From Coprousia sp963931435 (GTDB taxonomy: Bacteria > Actinomycetota > Coriobacteriia > Coriobacteriales > Coriobacteriaceae), in assembly GCA_963931435.1 (NCBI GenBank), contig OZ007012.1:2170001-2234000 (forward strand): a DNA stretch of 64,000 nucleotides, given 5' to 3'. This document shows positions 43,671-53,051 of this stretch, in pieces. Numbering within the stretch: the first letter of the stretch is position 1; each line of letters begins with the position of its first letter. Below the pieces are notes generated by a model. The model was not told the origin of the DNA. It made no database searches and saw only the letters and a list, made by a program, of their open reading frames with translations. A program made the position numbers and the translations under genes.

Positions 43671-45050
43671 TCACGCCTCCTTCTCTACGCTCTGGCTCCA
43701 CGCGAGGATGGTGTCCAGGTTCTGATCGATGAACGACGTGTCGTAGGCGCCGCGCACGAATTGCGGGTGGTACATGATCTGCTGCAGCACGTCGATGTTG
43801 GTGGTCGGACCCTCGACGATCATCTCCTCCAGCGCGCGGCGCATGCGGCGGATGGCCGCCAGGCGCGTCGGCGCCCACACCACGAGCTTTGCCACGAGCG
43901 AGTCGTAGTACGGCGGCAGGTCGCAACCCGAGTACAGGGCCGTGTCGACGCGCACGCCGCAGCCGCCCGGCAGGTGCAGGAAGCCGATGGTCCCCGGCGA
44001 GGGCATGAAGCCGCGCGCCGGATCCTCGGCGTTGATGCGGCACTCCATGGCATGGCCGTTGACGTGGATGTCCTCTTGCTTGAAGCTCAAGGGAAACCCC
44101 GCCGCCACGCGGATCTGCTCGCGCACCAGGTCGGTGGAGGTCACCATCTCGGTGATGGGGTGCTCCACCTGGATGCGGGTGTTCATCTCGATGAAGTAGA
44201 ACTCACCGGACGGGTCGAGCACGAACTCGATGGTGCCGGCGTTGACGTAGCCGGCGGCGCGGGCGGCGGCAACAGCCGCCTCGCCCATGCGCGCGCGGAG
44301 CTCGGGCGTGAGCACGCGGGCCGGGGTCTCCTCGATCATCTTCTGACCGCGACGCTGGATGGAGCAGTCGCGCTCGCCCAGCTGCACCACGTTGCCCTGG
44401 GTGTCGGCCATGATCTGGAACTCGATGTGATGCGGGTTCAAGACGAGCTTCTCGAGGTACATCTCGTCATCGTTGAAGCAGGCGCGCGCCTCGGCCCGGG
44501 CCTCCTCGAACAGGTCGTCGAACTGCGCGGGGTCGAACACCTTGCGCATACCGCGCCCGCCGCCGCCGGCGGCGGCCTTGATGAGCACCGGGTAGCCGAT
44601 CTCGTCGGCCACGGCGCGGGCCTCCTCGACGCTCGCCACCGAGCCATCCGAGCCCGGCACCACCGGCACGCCGGCGCTCTTCATGAGCTCGCGCGCGGCG
44701 GCCTTGTTGCCCATGGTGCGGATCACGTCGCCGGACGGGCCGATCCAGGCGATGCCCTCACGCGCGCAGCAGTCGGCGAACTCGGCGTTCTCGGAGAGGA
44801 AGCCGTAACCGGGGTGTATCGCGTCGCACCCGGCGGCGCGGGCGACGGTCAGGATCGCGTCCACGTTGAGGTAGCTCTGGGCCGAAGGCGCCGGCCCGAT
44901 GCAGTAGGCATGCTCGGCGAGCTGCACGTGCAGGGCGTTGGCATCGGCCTCGGAGTACACCACCACCGGTTCGATATCCAGCTCGCGGCATGCGCGGAAC
45001 ACGCGCACGGCGATCTCGCCGCGGTTGGCGATGAGAATGCGTTTGAACAT
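43671..45050 (-). CDS. accC: Biotin carboxylase subunit of acetyl-CoA carboxylase
   Basis: A 459-residue ATP-grasp enzyme that carboxylates biotin on AccB. MFKRILIANRGEIAVR starts the N-domain, KAAAGGGGRGMR is the glycine-rich ATP loop, and FYFIEMNTRIQVEH carries the metal and catalytic residues. It follows accB after 15 bases. Length is standard. Confidence 0.96.
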   Translation of the reverse strand: MFKRILIANRGEIAVRVFRACRELDIEPVVVYSEADANALHVQLAEHAYCIGPAPSAQSYLNVDAILTVARAAGCDAIHPGYGFLSENAEFADCCAREGIAWIGPSGDVIRTMGNKAAARELMKSAGVPVVPGSDGSVASVEEARAVADEIGYPVLIKAAAGGGGRGMRKVFDPAQFDDLFEEARAEARACFNDDEMYLEKLVLNPHHIEFQIMADTQGNVVQLGERDCSIQRRGQKMIEETPARVLTPELRARMGEAAVAAARAAGYVNAGTIEFVLDPSGEFYFIEMNTRIQVEHPITEMVTSTDLVREQIRVAAGFPLSFKQEDIHVNGHAMECRINAEDPARGFMPSPGTIGFLHLPGGCGVRVDTALYSGCDLPPYYDSLVAKLVVWAPTRLAAIRRMRRALEEMIVEGPTTNIDVLQQIMYHPQFVRGAYDTSFIDQNLDTILAWSQSVEKEA

Positions 45051-45065
45051 GTCGGTCGCCTCGCG

Positions 45066-45554
45066 CTAGTCTTCGCGGTAGCGGATGAGCGGGGCGCCGA
45101 ACGAGACCAGCTCGCCGTCGGTGGCGATGATCTCCTCGATCACGCAGTCGCACGGTGCGGTGACCTCGCTCATCATCTTCATGGCCTCGAGCAGGCACAC
45201 CGTGTCGCCGCTCTTCACGTGGTCGCCGGGCTGCACGTAGGGGTCCTTGTCGGGCGAGGGCGCCACGTAGAAGGTGCCCACCAGGGGCGCCGTGATGCAC
45301 GGACCCTCGACCGCGGGCGCGGCGGGCGCCTCGACGGGCGCGGACTCGGGCGCGGCCGCCGCGGCGGGAGTGGCCGCCGGAGCGGCGGCAGGCGCCAGGG
45401 GAGCCGGCATCGGCATGAAGGGCGCCGGGGCGGCAGGGCGCGCCTCGCGCTCAAGCTCCAGCTCGGTGTCGCCGCAGACGAGCTTCATGCGCGCGATGCC
45501 GCCCTTCTCAAAGCGATCCATGAGGTCGTATATGTCTTGCTTCTTCAGTCCCAT
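45066..45554 (-). CDS. accB: Biotin carboxyl carrier protein of acetyl-CoA carboxylase
   Basis: A 162-residue carrier. The N-terminal part is followed by an alanine/proline linker (~40-85) and a biotinyl domain with acceptor K126 in EAMKMM. GGAAGGAGAG precedes the ATG. A terminator lies between acpP and this gene, so accB may depend on read-through or on its own promoter. Confidence 0.95.
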   Translation of the reverse strand: MGLKKQDIYDLMDRFEKGGIARMKLVCGDTELELEREARPAAPAPFMPMPAPLAPAAAPAATPAAAAAPESAPVEAPAAPAVEGPCITAPLVGTFYVAPSPDKDPYVQPGDHVKSGDTVCLLEAMKMMSEVTAPCDCVIEEIIATDGELVSFGAPLIRYRED

Positions 45555-45601
45555 GTCCTCTCTCCTTCCCCGGCGCCCCGCAGCCGGCGCGGACGCGCTT
45601 C

Positions 45602-45642
45602 AATAAAAAATGGCACCGAGGGGCCTGCGCCCACTCGGTGCC
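45602..45642 (-). terminator. Intrinsic terminator between acpP and accB
   Basis: GGCACCGAG (45612-45620) and CTCGGTGCC (45634-45642) form a 9-bp stem; on the minus strand it is followed by ATTTTTTATTG. It follows the acpP stop by 18 bases and lies inside the otherwise continuous fab operon, so it probably makes acpP more abundant than the downstream genes. Confidence 0.88.
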
Positions 45643-45659
45643 CCGCGGCAGCCTCTGGG

Positions 45660-45890
45660 CTACGCGGCCTTCTCCTCCAGGTACGCGGCGATGTCGCCCA
45701 CGGTCTTAAACTGATCGAGCGCGGAGTCGTCGATCTCGCAGTCGAAGGCCTCCTCGAGCGCCATCACGAGCTCCATGGCGGCCAGCGAATCGGCGCCGAG
45801 GTCCTCCTCAAGCGTGGCCTCGCGGGTGACCTTCTCGATGTCGCAACCGACGGTCTCGGACACAACCTCGCGCAGCTTCTCGAAATCCAT
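45660..45890 (-). CDS. acpP: Acyl carrier protein
   Basis: A 76-residue acidic ACP. The phosphopantetheine serine is S35 in GADSLAAMELVMALE. AAGGGA lies six bases before the ATG at 45890. It is the first gene of the fatty-acid cluster and is followed by an intrinsic terminator, which fits the high ACP level cells need. Confidence 0.96.
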   Translation of the reverse strand: MDFEKLREVVSETVGCDIEKVTREATLEEDLGADSLAAMELVMALEEAFDCEIDDSALDQFKTVGDIAAYLEEKAA

Positions 45891-45972
45891 GTTCAGTCCC
45901 TTCCGGACGATCCCGTCCTGATCTCGAGCGCCCGGTTGCGCGTTTGCGCAGCCCGAGCGTTCTTTCAAAAAA

Positions 45973-45997
45973 CTTAGTTAAAGCATTTTAGTTAAAA
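45973..45997 (-). promoter_or_regulatory. Tandem A/T-rich dyads upstream of acpP (candidate FabT-like operator)
   Basis: On the plus strand, CTTAGTTAAAG (45973-45983) and TTTTAGTTAAAA (45986-45997) are two related dyads about 13 bases apart, in a locally A/T-rich island within GC-rich DNA. They lie 83-107 bases upstream of the acpP start. The MarR gene at the end of the operon is the natural candidate binder. The rest of 45891-46259 shows no gene. Confidence 0.45.
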
Positions 45998-46259
45998 GTT
46001 TTGAGATATTGACGGGAAGAACGGGATTCGCCGTTCTCCGCATCCTCTGCACAAATTGACGCTACCTTGGCTTTTATCAAGGCTTTTCCCGGCTTGAACC
46101 GACCCCTCCCCTTGGCAACGCGCCAACGCGATGCACGGGAACCATGCTGCCCGCGCCCCGCCCTCGAAATGGGCGACGGGTCGCAGCGGCACCCCGAACA
46201 TCTGGGCGGGCATCCGCGCCTGCAGCGCACCACCCCGCTCGCCTGTCGAAGGAACGCCC

Positions 46260-47334
46260 GTGAGAGCCATCCAGCGCATCAACAACAACGCCGCCATCTG
46301 CGAGGATGGTGCCGGCCGCCACCGAGGCGCTCGAGCGCGAGCTGGGCACACCCGTCGACCGGCAATCGTTTGCCTACGCCCGCTTTACCACGCACATCCG
46401 CTACCTCTTAGACCGCGTGCAGAAGGGCGAGCCCATCGAGTCGGAGAACTCCGGGCTCTACGGCGTGCTCGGCGCGCAGTGGTCGGGCGGCCAGTACCAG
46501 GTCATCATCGGCCAGAACGTGCCCAAGGTCTACGCTGAGGCGGTGAAGCTCGGCGTTCCTGGAGACGGCGGCATCGACGAGAACCTCGATCCCGGCGTGC
46601 ACGGACCCCTTACACCCAAGAACATCGGGCTCGCCGTGCTCAACTACGTCTCGAAGTCGATGGTGCAGATCATCCCCATCATGATGGCCTCGGCTTTCTG
46701 CCGCACCGTTGCCATGGTATGCGGCCCCAACATGCTCAACATCTGGGCTGTTGACAGCGATCTTTATAACCTGTTCAACACGTGGCTCTTCAACGCCGGC
46801 TTCTACTTCCTGCCCATCGCGCTTGGCTGGTCGGCGGCAAAGCAGCTTGGCGCCTCGCAGCAGGTCGGCATCCTCATGGGCGGCGTGCTCATCATGCCGG
46901 ATTTCGTCAACGCCGTTACCGCGGCTGCCGAGGCAGGCACGACCACCATTTCAATCTATGGGCTTCCCGCCGCCGCAAACAACTACGCGCAAACCGTTTT
47001 GCCCATCATGCTGTGCATGCCGGTGCTGTGGCAAATTGAGAAGTTCCTGAAGCGGCTCATCCCCGACATGCTCGCAACGGTCTTTGTCCCCTTCCTCACG
47101 CTCGTCATCATGACCCCTATCGCGCTCGTGGTGCTGGCGCCGATCGGCGGCGCGGCGGGCGACCTTATCGGCGCGTTCATGTTCAACATGGGCGCGAGCG
47201 GCGGCATCATGGGCATCATCGCCGTCATCCTCATTGCCGCGCTCCTCATCTCTGCCGTGGTGACCTACCTCTTTGGCTTTACCAAGGAGCAGCTCGCTGA
47301 GGACGCGCGCGCCGCGGCGGCCGCCAACGCCTAG
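46260..47334 (+). pseudogene. Deletion-fused bglG antiterminator / bglF PTS EIIBC remnant
   Basis: Pieces of a beta-glucoside operon are joined. From the GTG at 46260, RAIQRINNNAAICEDG is the start of a BglG/LicT RNA-binding domain. The frame then shifts near 46318 into a PRD piece (VDRQSFAYARFTTHIRYLL, KGEPIESENS). That is fused in frame to the end of an EIIB domain (GGQYQVIIGQNVPKVYAEAV) lacking its phosphorylated cysteine region, followed by EIIC (TPKNIGLAVLNYVSKSMV onward). The EIIC appears to lose its second half before a final helix (ISAVVTYLFGFTKEQLAED). A 342-residue product from 46306 could be made but should not transport sugar by the PTS mechanism. Confidence 0.75.
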
Positions 47335-47354
47335 TCCATCTGCATGACGAAAAC

Positions 47355-47390
47355 GACAGGTTTGTTTGCCCCACGGCAGATAAACCTGTC
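47355..47390. repeat. Hairpin between the PTS remnant and chbG
   Basis: GACAGGTTT (47355-47363) and AAACCTGTC (47382-47390) form a 9-bp stem with an 18-base loop, 32 bases before the chbG start. It may be an operator or an attenuator; there is no T-run. Confidence 0.5.
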
Positions 47391-47422
47391 ACTATGGTCA
47401 TATCGCGTTTAAGGAGGTACCC

Positions 47423-48187
47423 ATGAAGCAACTGCTCATCCGCGCCGACGATATCGGCTATTCCTACGCCGTCAACGTCGGCATCGCCCGCACCGTGCAC
47501 GAGGGTCTCGTACGGTCGGTTGGCGTTATGCCCAACATGCCCGAGACGGCCCGGGGCGTCGAGTGGGTGCGCTACGCCGATATTGCCATCGGCCAGCACA
47601 CCAACGTCTGCCTGGGGCGACCGTGCGCCGACCCCGCCCAGATTCCCAGCCTACTCGGGCCGGACGGCTGCTTTAAGAGCAGCCGCGAGTATCGCGCCAA
47701 GTACAAGGAGGGCGAGGACTTCGTAGACTTTGACGAGGCCGTAACCGAGATCGAGGCGCAACTTGCGCGCTTCCTCGAGGTCGTGGGGCGCGACCCCGAC
47801 TACTTTGAGGCGCACGCCGTGATGAGCGACAACCTCAACCGTGCCATCGCCTACGTGGCCGAGCGGCACGGCTACAAGAACCAGCCCGCCTCGTTTGACC
47901 CCACCGCCACCGTTGTCTGCGGGTCGACGCCCGTGCGGATGGTCCTGCGCTCCATGACCCCCGGCTACGACCCCGCTGCCTGCATCAAGGAGACCGTCGA
48001 GGGCATGGCCGATGGCGAGACCGTCGTCTTCGTAGCCCACCCCGGCTACCTGGACCAGTTCATTCTTGAAAACTCGTCGCTCACCACCGACCGCACCAAG
48101 GAGGTCGACGCGCTCATCTCGCCCGAGCTGCGCGCCTGGCTCGAGGCGCAACCCGACCTCAAGCTCATCGACTACCGCGACCTGTAG
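47423..48187 (+). CDS. ChbG/YdjC-family carbohydrate deacetylase
   Basis: A 254-residue metal-dependent deacetylase. LLIRADDIGYSYAVNVGI carries the metal-binding aspartates, and GQHTNVCLGRP and FVAHPGYLD carry the histidines. In enterobacteria ChbG removes an acetyl group from chitobiose so that the chb operon is induced. Its place after a beta-glucoside-type PTS remnant suggests a former disaccharide-use operon. TAAGGAGG precedes the ATG; the gene itself looks intact. Confidence 0.85.
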   Translation: MKQLLIRADDIGYSYAVNVGIARTVHEGLVRSVGVMPNMPETARGVEWVRYADIAIGQHTNVCLGRPCADPAQIPSLLGPDGCFKSSREYRAKYKEGEDFVDFDEAVTEIEAQLARFLEVVGRDPDYFEAHAVMSDNLNRAIAYVAERHGYKNQPASFDPTATVVCGSTPVRMVLRSMTPGYDPAACIKETVEGMADGETVVFVAHPGYLDQFILENSSLTTDRTKEVDALISPELRAWLEAQPDLKLIDYRDL

Positions 48188-48331
48188 ACGCCTGTCACGC
48201 GGAATCGCGGCTATCTTCAATTGCGCGTGGCGCGGCGCTGCGCAGTCCCATATTCTCTAAAATTGGCAGAGCTGGCCTGCCGCTTTTAAAGAACCGGCAG
48301 CTCCGCCATACCGCCGCTCCAACGTGGACCC

Positions 48332-49825
48332 TTATCGATCTCGCGGTGCAAAGCGCGGTCGAGCCGGCGAGGGATCTGGTATCGCCTCCACCGCACCCGC
48401 TGCGACCAACGCCTCCACGGCCCCCGAAAGGCGCCGGGTGATCCCCTTGTAGCCAAGCGCTCGCGCAAGCTCCGTCAAGGAGAGCGGTCCGTCCGCCGCG
48501 TTCAACGCATCCAGCACACGGGCCTCATACTCCTCGGCACGCCTCTTGGCGCGCCCCTCCGCGGCGCTCTTCTCCCTAAATGCGGGGTGCACAGGAAGCG
48601 TCACCGACAGGTATCCGCGGTTCTCATCCATCTCGAACACCGGATTGCCAGAACCGTTCTCAGCCAGCGCTTCGAATACCATGGGATAACCCGTGTTGCG
48701 CCCCTCGACGAGTCGCAGCTCCTTCAGGAAATCGCCGATGCGGCGGTTGCGATAGATGCGCGCGCGGAACCGATGGTTTTTGATGTCCTCGTCGGTGATG
48801 CTGCGATCGAATCCCGGATAGCTCGTCACCTCGAGTGACTCCGGCGTGATCCGCACCACGATGGGTTCGTTGATCTGGTAGGACCGGTGGTAGACCGCGT
48901 TGGAAAGGATCTCCTCGACCGCCTTGAACGGATAGTTGCTCACCACCTCTGACTCCGCCCGATCATCCCGCTTGAACGTCTTGCGCTTGATGACGTAGCT
49001 CTCGATATAGGCGAGCGCGTCGCGCAGTTGGCGTTGGATGGGGCCGGCAAACGCCATCTCGGTCATACCCTGACCCGTGGGATCGGGCATGTCGACCACC
49101 TCGATGCGAGCATAGCGGAAGAACCGTTCGGGGCGCTCGCAGAACATGAGGATACCGACGTTGCGAGGATGACGCGCCTCAGGCGGACCGGCAAGCAGCT
49201 GCAGGTCATCCGCCAGTTCCTCGACACCGAGCTGTGGTGCACGTTCCGCCAGAGAGCTGCCAACCTGCGCAAGATGCTCGCGCATAAGGCCGAGATCCAA
49301 GTCAGAAACCTCGGCAACGAGATTGGGGCGGTCATCGAACGGGATATCACTCGATGCGTAGAACAGCTCGCGCTCCTCCTGCGGAGAGGCCACGACGGTG
49401 CTGCTGAACTTGCGGATGTAGTAGCGCTTGTCACTCGAGCCTCTCGCCAAAACATCGCGCGACGCCTTGTAGGGCCTTCCAAATCCGCCGGGCGCCCAGA
49501 TGACGATCAGGTACGCACCTTGATAGCGCACGGGTTCGACTATAGGGTTGTAGAGCGGTTCGATCTGGTGGCAGAGCCCCACAAGCCGCTTGAGAATATC
49601 ATCCACTTCCGCCTGATCGATGCCTTTGAGGGGGAACACCGGAGAACCGTTCTTCTCCTCGACGCCGATGACGATGTAGCCGCCGCCGATGTTGTCGATA
49701 TCATTGGCGAAAGCGCAGATGGTATGGATGATGGGGTTGGGATTGAACCCGGCCTTGAACTCGACACGCGTCGATTCAACTGTGCGCAGATTGATCAGAT
49801 CGTCGAGGTTGACGGGAATCGCCAT
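48332..49825 (-). CDS. AlbA_2 (Schlafen-like) DNA-binding/ATPase-type regulator
   Basis: A 497-residue protein of the putative transcriptional regulator/RecG-like helicase-annotated family. An N-terminal AlbA_2 domain (ESTRVEFKAGFNPN, ANDIDNIGGGYIVIGVEE; ~10-140) is followed by a GHKL-type ATP-binding region (AVEEILSNAVYHRSYQ, GRNTGYPMVFEALAE; ~270-400). A C-terminal winged helix (LSLTELARALGYKGITRRLSG) completes it. It is not a true helicase, as Walker motifs are absent. GAGAGG precedes the ATG at 49825. An array of palindromes directly upstream suggests it regulates itself. Confidence 0.82.
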   Translation of the reverse strand: MAIPVNLDDLINLRTVESTRVEFKAGFNPNPIIHTICAFANDIDNIGGGYIVIGVEEKNGSPVFPLKGIDQAEVDDILKRLVGLCHQIEPLYNPIVEPVRYQGAYLIVIWAPGGFGRPYKASRDVLARGSSDKRYYIRKFSSTVVASPQEERELFYASSDIPFDDRPNLVAEVSDLDLGLMREHLAQVGSSLAERAPQLGVEELADDLQLLAGPPEARHPRNVGILMFCERPERFFRYARIEVVDMPDPTGQGMTEMAFAGPIQRQLRDALAYIESYVIKRKTFKRDDRAESEVVSNYPFKAVEEILSNAVYHRSYQINEPIVVRITPESLEVTSYPGFDRSITDEDIKNHRFRARIYRNRRIGDFLKELRLVEGRNTGYPMVFEALAENGSGNPVFEMDENRGYLSVTLPVHPAFREKSAAEGRAKRRAEEYEARVLDALNAADGPLSLTELARALGYKGITRRLSGAVEALVAAGAVEAIPDPSPARPRFAPRDR

Positions 49826-49875
49826 CTTGCACCTCTCTCTCCAACTCGGCTGCATCCATGTATCAGCGTACCCAT

Positions 49876-49969
49876 GTCGAGAACTTGATGCAACAAAACG
49901 TCGAGAACTCGACAGAAGTTTTGTCGAGTTCTCGACGTTTCTCTTTGTCGAGGCGTCGAGTTCGTCGAG
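49876..49969. promoter_or_regulatory. Array of GTCGAGnnCTCGAC palindromes upstream of the AlbA_2 gene
   Basis: Boxes at 49876-49889 (GTCGAGAACTTGAT), 49900-49913 (GTCGAGAACTCGAC, perfect), 49923-49936 (GTCGAGTTCTCGAC, perfect) and 49947-49969 (degenerate, overlapping) are spaced 23-24 bases centre to centre. The two perfect boxes also form a 19-bp inverted repeat (49896-49914 with 49922-49940). They begin 51 bases upstream of the start codon. The rest of the gap to 50194 shows no gene. Confidence 0.7.
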
Positions 49970-50194
49970 CCTCGCGCGGCGCGGCGGCCAATCAGAGCCC
50001 CAATCGCCATCGGGAGCGCGGCGCGCCGGGGGCCTCGGACGGCTCATGGCGCGCATCGCGCAGCGAGGCCGCAGGCCGCTAAGCGCCGGGAGCCGCCCGA
50101 GGACCGTCCCGGTGACCGGGAACCAGCCCGAGCCTGCTCGATACACAGGTACGAGCGACGATCGAAAGCCGAGATGCGGCGCCAGGAAAGCCGG

Positions 50195-52852
50195 CTACTC
50201 GGTGCGCAGGGCGGTGACCGGATCCTTCTTCGCCGCCATGCGGCTGGGCGCCAACCCCGCGACCCAGGAGAGCACCACCGAGATGACCACCAGCACCGCA
50301 CCGGCGCCGACGGGCACCGCGGCGAGATTCTCCACCCCTGCGACCGCGAAGATGATCATGTTCACGGGGATGTCGAGCGCCACCGTCACGCCGATGCCCA
50401 AAAGCCCGCTCACCAACCCGATGATGAACGTCTCGGCCGTGAAGATGCGGCTCACGTCCTTCTTGCTCGCACCGATGGCGCGCAGGATGCCGATCTCCTT
50501 GGTGCGCTCGAGCACGCTGATGTAGGTGATGATGCCGATCATGATGGAGCTCACCACGAGCGAGATGGCCACGAACGCGATCAGGATGTAGGTGATGGCG
50601 TTCACGATACTCGTCACGCTCGACATGAGCATGCCCACGATATCGGTGTACTGGATCTCGGTGCCCTCGCCTGACGCGCGGATCTGCTCGTTGTAATCGT
50701 CGATGAGCCCGTCGATGGCCTCTTTGGCCTCGAAATCGACGGGGTAGATGCTGATCTTGGAAGGATCGTCGAGGCTCGTCTTGCCCAGCTTCTCCAGGTT
50801 GCCCTCGTAGGTAGCGTTGTCGGTCTGCTTGCTCATCTGCTCGGAGAACGCGACGGCGATGTCCTCGTCGCTCATGCCCTCCTCGCGCATGCCGTCGATG
50901 TAGCCCTGCAGCTGCGTGGCCTGGTCGCCGGACATCTGCGCGAGCATCGCCTCGATCTCGTCCATGGTGAGGCTCACGCCCACGTTGTCCGAGAACGGCA
51001 GCCCCGTGAACACGTCGGTGGTGGGGTCGTCCTCCTGTGCCTTGACCACCGCGCTGGCATCATCGAGTTCGATCACGTGCTCGGTGAGCTCGGGCGTATA
51101 GAGCACCATGCCCCAGTTGGAGAGGCTCGAGTCCTCGGTCTGCCGTGCGATGCCGACGACCTTGACCTCCTCGGCCGCGTTGACGACATCGGTCATGTAG
51201 GCCTCGTCATCGCTCATGTCGGCCCAGGTGCCATCGGCCTGCTCGGCGTACTTGTCGGCCTCGGGCACCAGCTTGAAGGCGAGGTTCAGCAGGTCGTCAT
51301 AGCTGTAGCTTGTCTGCTCGGCCGCCTCGATCTTGTTGCCGGCCAGCACGTCGGTCATCATGCCGCGCAGCTCGCCCTGATCGAGCAGCCCCAGCGCGTA
51401 GAGCGTGTAGTCGCTCACGCGCCCGTTCTCGTCGGTGAGCAGGATGACCTCGTTCCACGCCTCGGGCAGGCGCCCCGCCTCGATCGTGAAGTCGCGCGAC
51501 CATGCGTCGCGGTTGGGCCCCAGCTCGTTGAACACGTCGTAGGACGACCCCATCGACGAGACCATCTCGGACTGCGTGTCGCTCATGCTCATCCCCAGCG
51601 CATCCATGACGGTGGCCGGGTTCACCTGCACGGGACCCTCGGAGGTGTCGGACGCGTACAGGTTGATGGGGGTGTCGTAGCTGTACTTGATATCGGTCAC
51701 CAAGCTGTCGATATCGCCGGGGTTGCTCTCCAGCCACTCCTTGATGGCGCGCATGTCGTTCTCGTTGGAGCCGGCCGCCGCGCCGGTGATCATGTCGGTC
51801 ACCAGGTCGCGCGAGATCACCTCGCCGTCGGCCGCCTCGGTGGCGGCGCTCGCCGCCGAGCCCATCATCGAGCTCATCATGCTCGCCATATCCATGCTGG
51901 TGGCGTTGATGGTGAGCGGGTAGCTCCCCATCGTGGACTCCTCGGTCTCGGCGATGTAGTTCTGCGCACCGTCCGAAAGCGAGAGGATGAGCGCGATGCC
52001 GATGATGCCGATCGAGCCGGCGAACGCCGTGAGGAACGTCCGACCCTTCTTGGTCATGAGGTTGGTGAACGAGAGCGCGAGCGCCTGGCGGAATCCCATC
52101 GAGCGCTTGCCCTTCTTGGCGTCGGCGACGGCGTGGGCCTGGATCTGCTCGGGAGTGAGGCGCTCGCGCGCGGGATCCACCGGATCGGTGTCGCTCAGGA
52201 TGAGGCCGTCCGAGATGCGCACGATGCGGTCGGAGTACTTCTCGGCGAGCTCGGGGTTGTGCGTGACCATGATCACCAGCCGGTCGCGCGAGAGCTCCTT
52301 CAAGATCTCCATGACCTCGACGGAGGTCTCGGTGTCGAGGGCGCCGGTGGGCTCGTCGGCCAGGATGATCTCGGGGTCGTTGACGATGGCGCGGGCAATG
52401 GCGACGCGCTGCATCTGCCCGCCCGAGAGCTGGTTGGGCTTCTTCTTGAGGTGATCGCCCAGGCCCACGCGGCACAGCGCCTCCTCGGCGCGGCGGCGCC
52501 GCTCCGCCTTGGGCGTCCCCGAGAGCACGAGCGCCATCTCGACGTTGGCGATGACCGTCTGATGCGGGATGAGGTTGTAGCTCTGGAAGACGAACCCGAC
52601 GCTGTGGTTGCGGTAGGTGTCCCAATCGCGGTCGAGGTAGCTCTTGGTGGAGCGGCCGTTGATGACGAGGTCGCCCCGGGTGTACTGGTCGAGGCCGCCG
52701 ATGATGTTCAGGAGCGTGGTCTTGCCGCAGCCGGACTGGCCGAGGATGCTCACGAACTCCTGGTCGCGAAACGCCACCGATATGCCCTTGAGCGCGTGGA
52801 CGACGGTGTCGCCCGACGGATAGTCCTTGGTGATCCCCTTGAGTTCGAGCAC
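50195..52852 (-). CDS. MacB/FtsX-type ABC protein (ATPase fused to permease)
   Basis: An 885-residue protein. The N-terminal ATPase has Walker A GQSGCGKTT, signature LSGGQMQRVAIARA and Walker B IILADEPTGALD. It is joined to a permease: one helix at ~270-290, a large extracellular part of ~430 residues, then three C-terminal helices with the FtsX motif (ERTKEIGILRAIGASKKD). Fused MacB-like proteins act in mechanotransmission, such as peptide sensing, lipid extraction or toxin export, rather than ordinary transport. The start is GTG at 52852 with GGAAGG upstream. No periplasmic adaptor or two-component system is adjacent. Confidence 0.9.
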   Translation of the reverse strand: MLELKGITKDYPSGDTVVHALKGISVAFRDQEFVSILGQSGCGKTTLLNIIGGLDQYTRGDLVINGRSTKSYLDRDWDTYRNHSVGFVFQSYNLIPHQTVIANVEMALVLSGTPKAERRRRAEEALCRVGLGDHLKKKPNQLSGGQMQRVAIARAIVNDPEIILADEPTGALDTETSVEVMEILKELSRDRLVIMVTHNPELAEKYSDRIVRISDGLILSDTDPVDPARERLTPEQIQAHAVADAKKGKRSMGFRQALALSFTNLMTKKGRTFLTAFAGSIGIIGIALILSLSDGAQNYIAETEESTMGSYPLTINATSMDMASMMSSMMGSAASAATEAADGEVISRDLVTDMITGAAAGSNENDMRAIKEWLESNPGDIDSLVTDIKYSYDTPINLYASDTSEGPVQVNPATVMDALGMSMSDTQSEMVSSMGSSYDVFNELGPNRDAWSRDFTIEAGRLPEAWNEVILLTDENGRVSDYTLYALGLLDQGELRGMMTDVLAGNKIEAAEQTSYSYDDLLNLAFKLVPEADKYAEQADGTWADMSDDEAYMTDVVNAAEEVKVVGIARQTEDSSLSNWGMVLYTPELTEHVIELDDASAVVKAQEDDPTTDVFTGLPFSDNVGVSLTMDEIEAMLAQMSGDQATQLQGYIDGMREEGMSDEDIAVAFSEQMSKQTDNATYEGNLEKLGKTSLDDPSKISIYPVDFEAKEAIDGLIDDYNEQIRASGEGTEIQYTDIVGMLMSSVTSIVNAITYILIAFVAISLVVSSIMIGIITYISVLERTKEIGILRAIGASKKDVSRIFTAETFIIGLVSGLLGIGVTVALDIPVNMIIFAVAGVENLAAVPVGAGAVLVVISVVLSWVAGLAPSRMAAKKDPVTALRTE

Positions 52853-53051
52853 GGCGGCGCCTTCCTATCTCAGTGCGCTATGCAGGCACCATACGGCCGG
52901 TGACCTGCAACGCGCGCGGCATGTGCATGATGGACATGGTACCCCGAATCCCCTGCCGCGATGGCACGCGTACATCGCATCCACACGCCATGCGGCGCCG
53001 CCTGCGCTATATTGGAGCCACCAGAACCCTTCCCATAAGAAAAGGTCCCGC

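Noticed and set aside
49896..49940. 19-bp inverted repeat read as an intrinsic terminator
   Set aside because: No gene ends nearby on the plus strand, and the arms consist of two copies of a 14-bp palindrome that also occurs outside the hairpin, so an operator array fits better.
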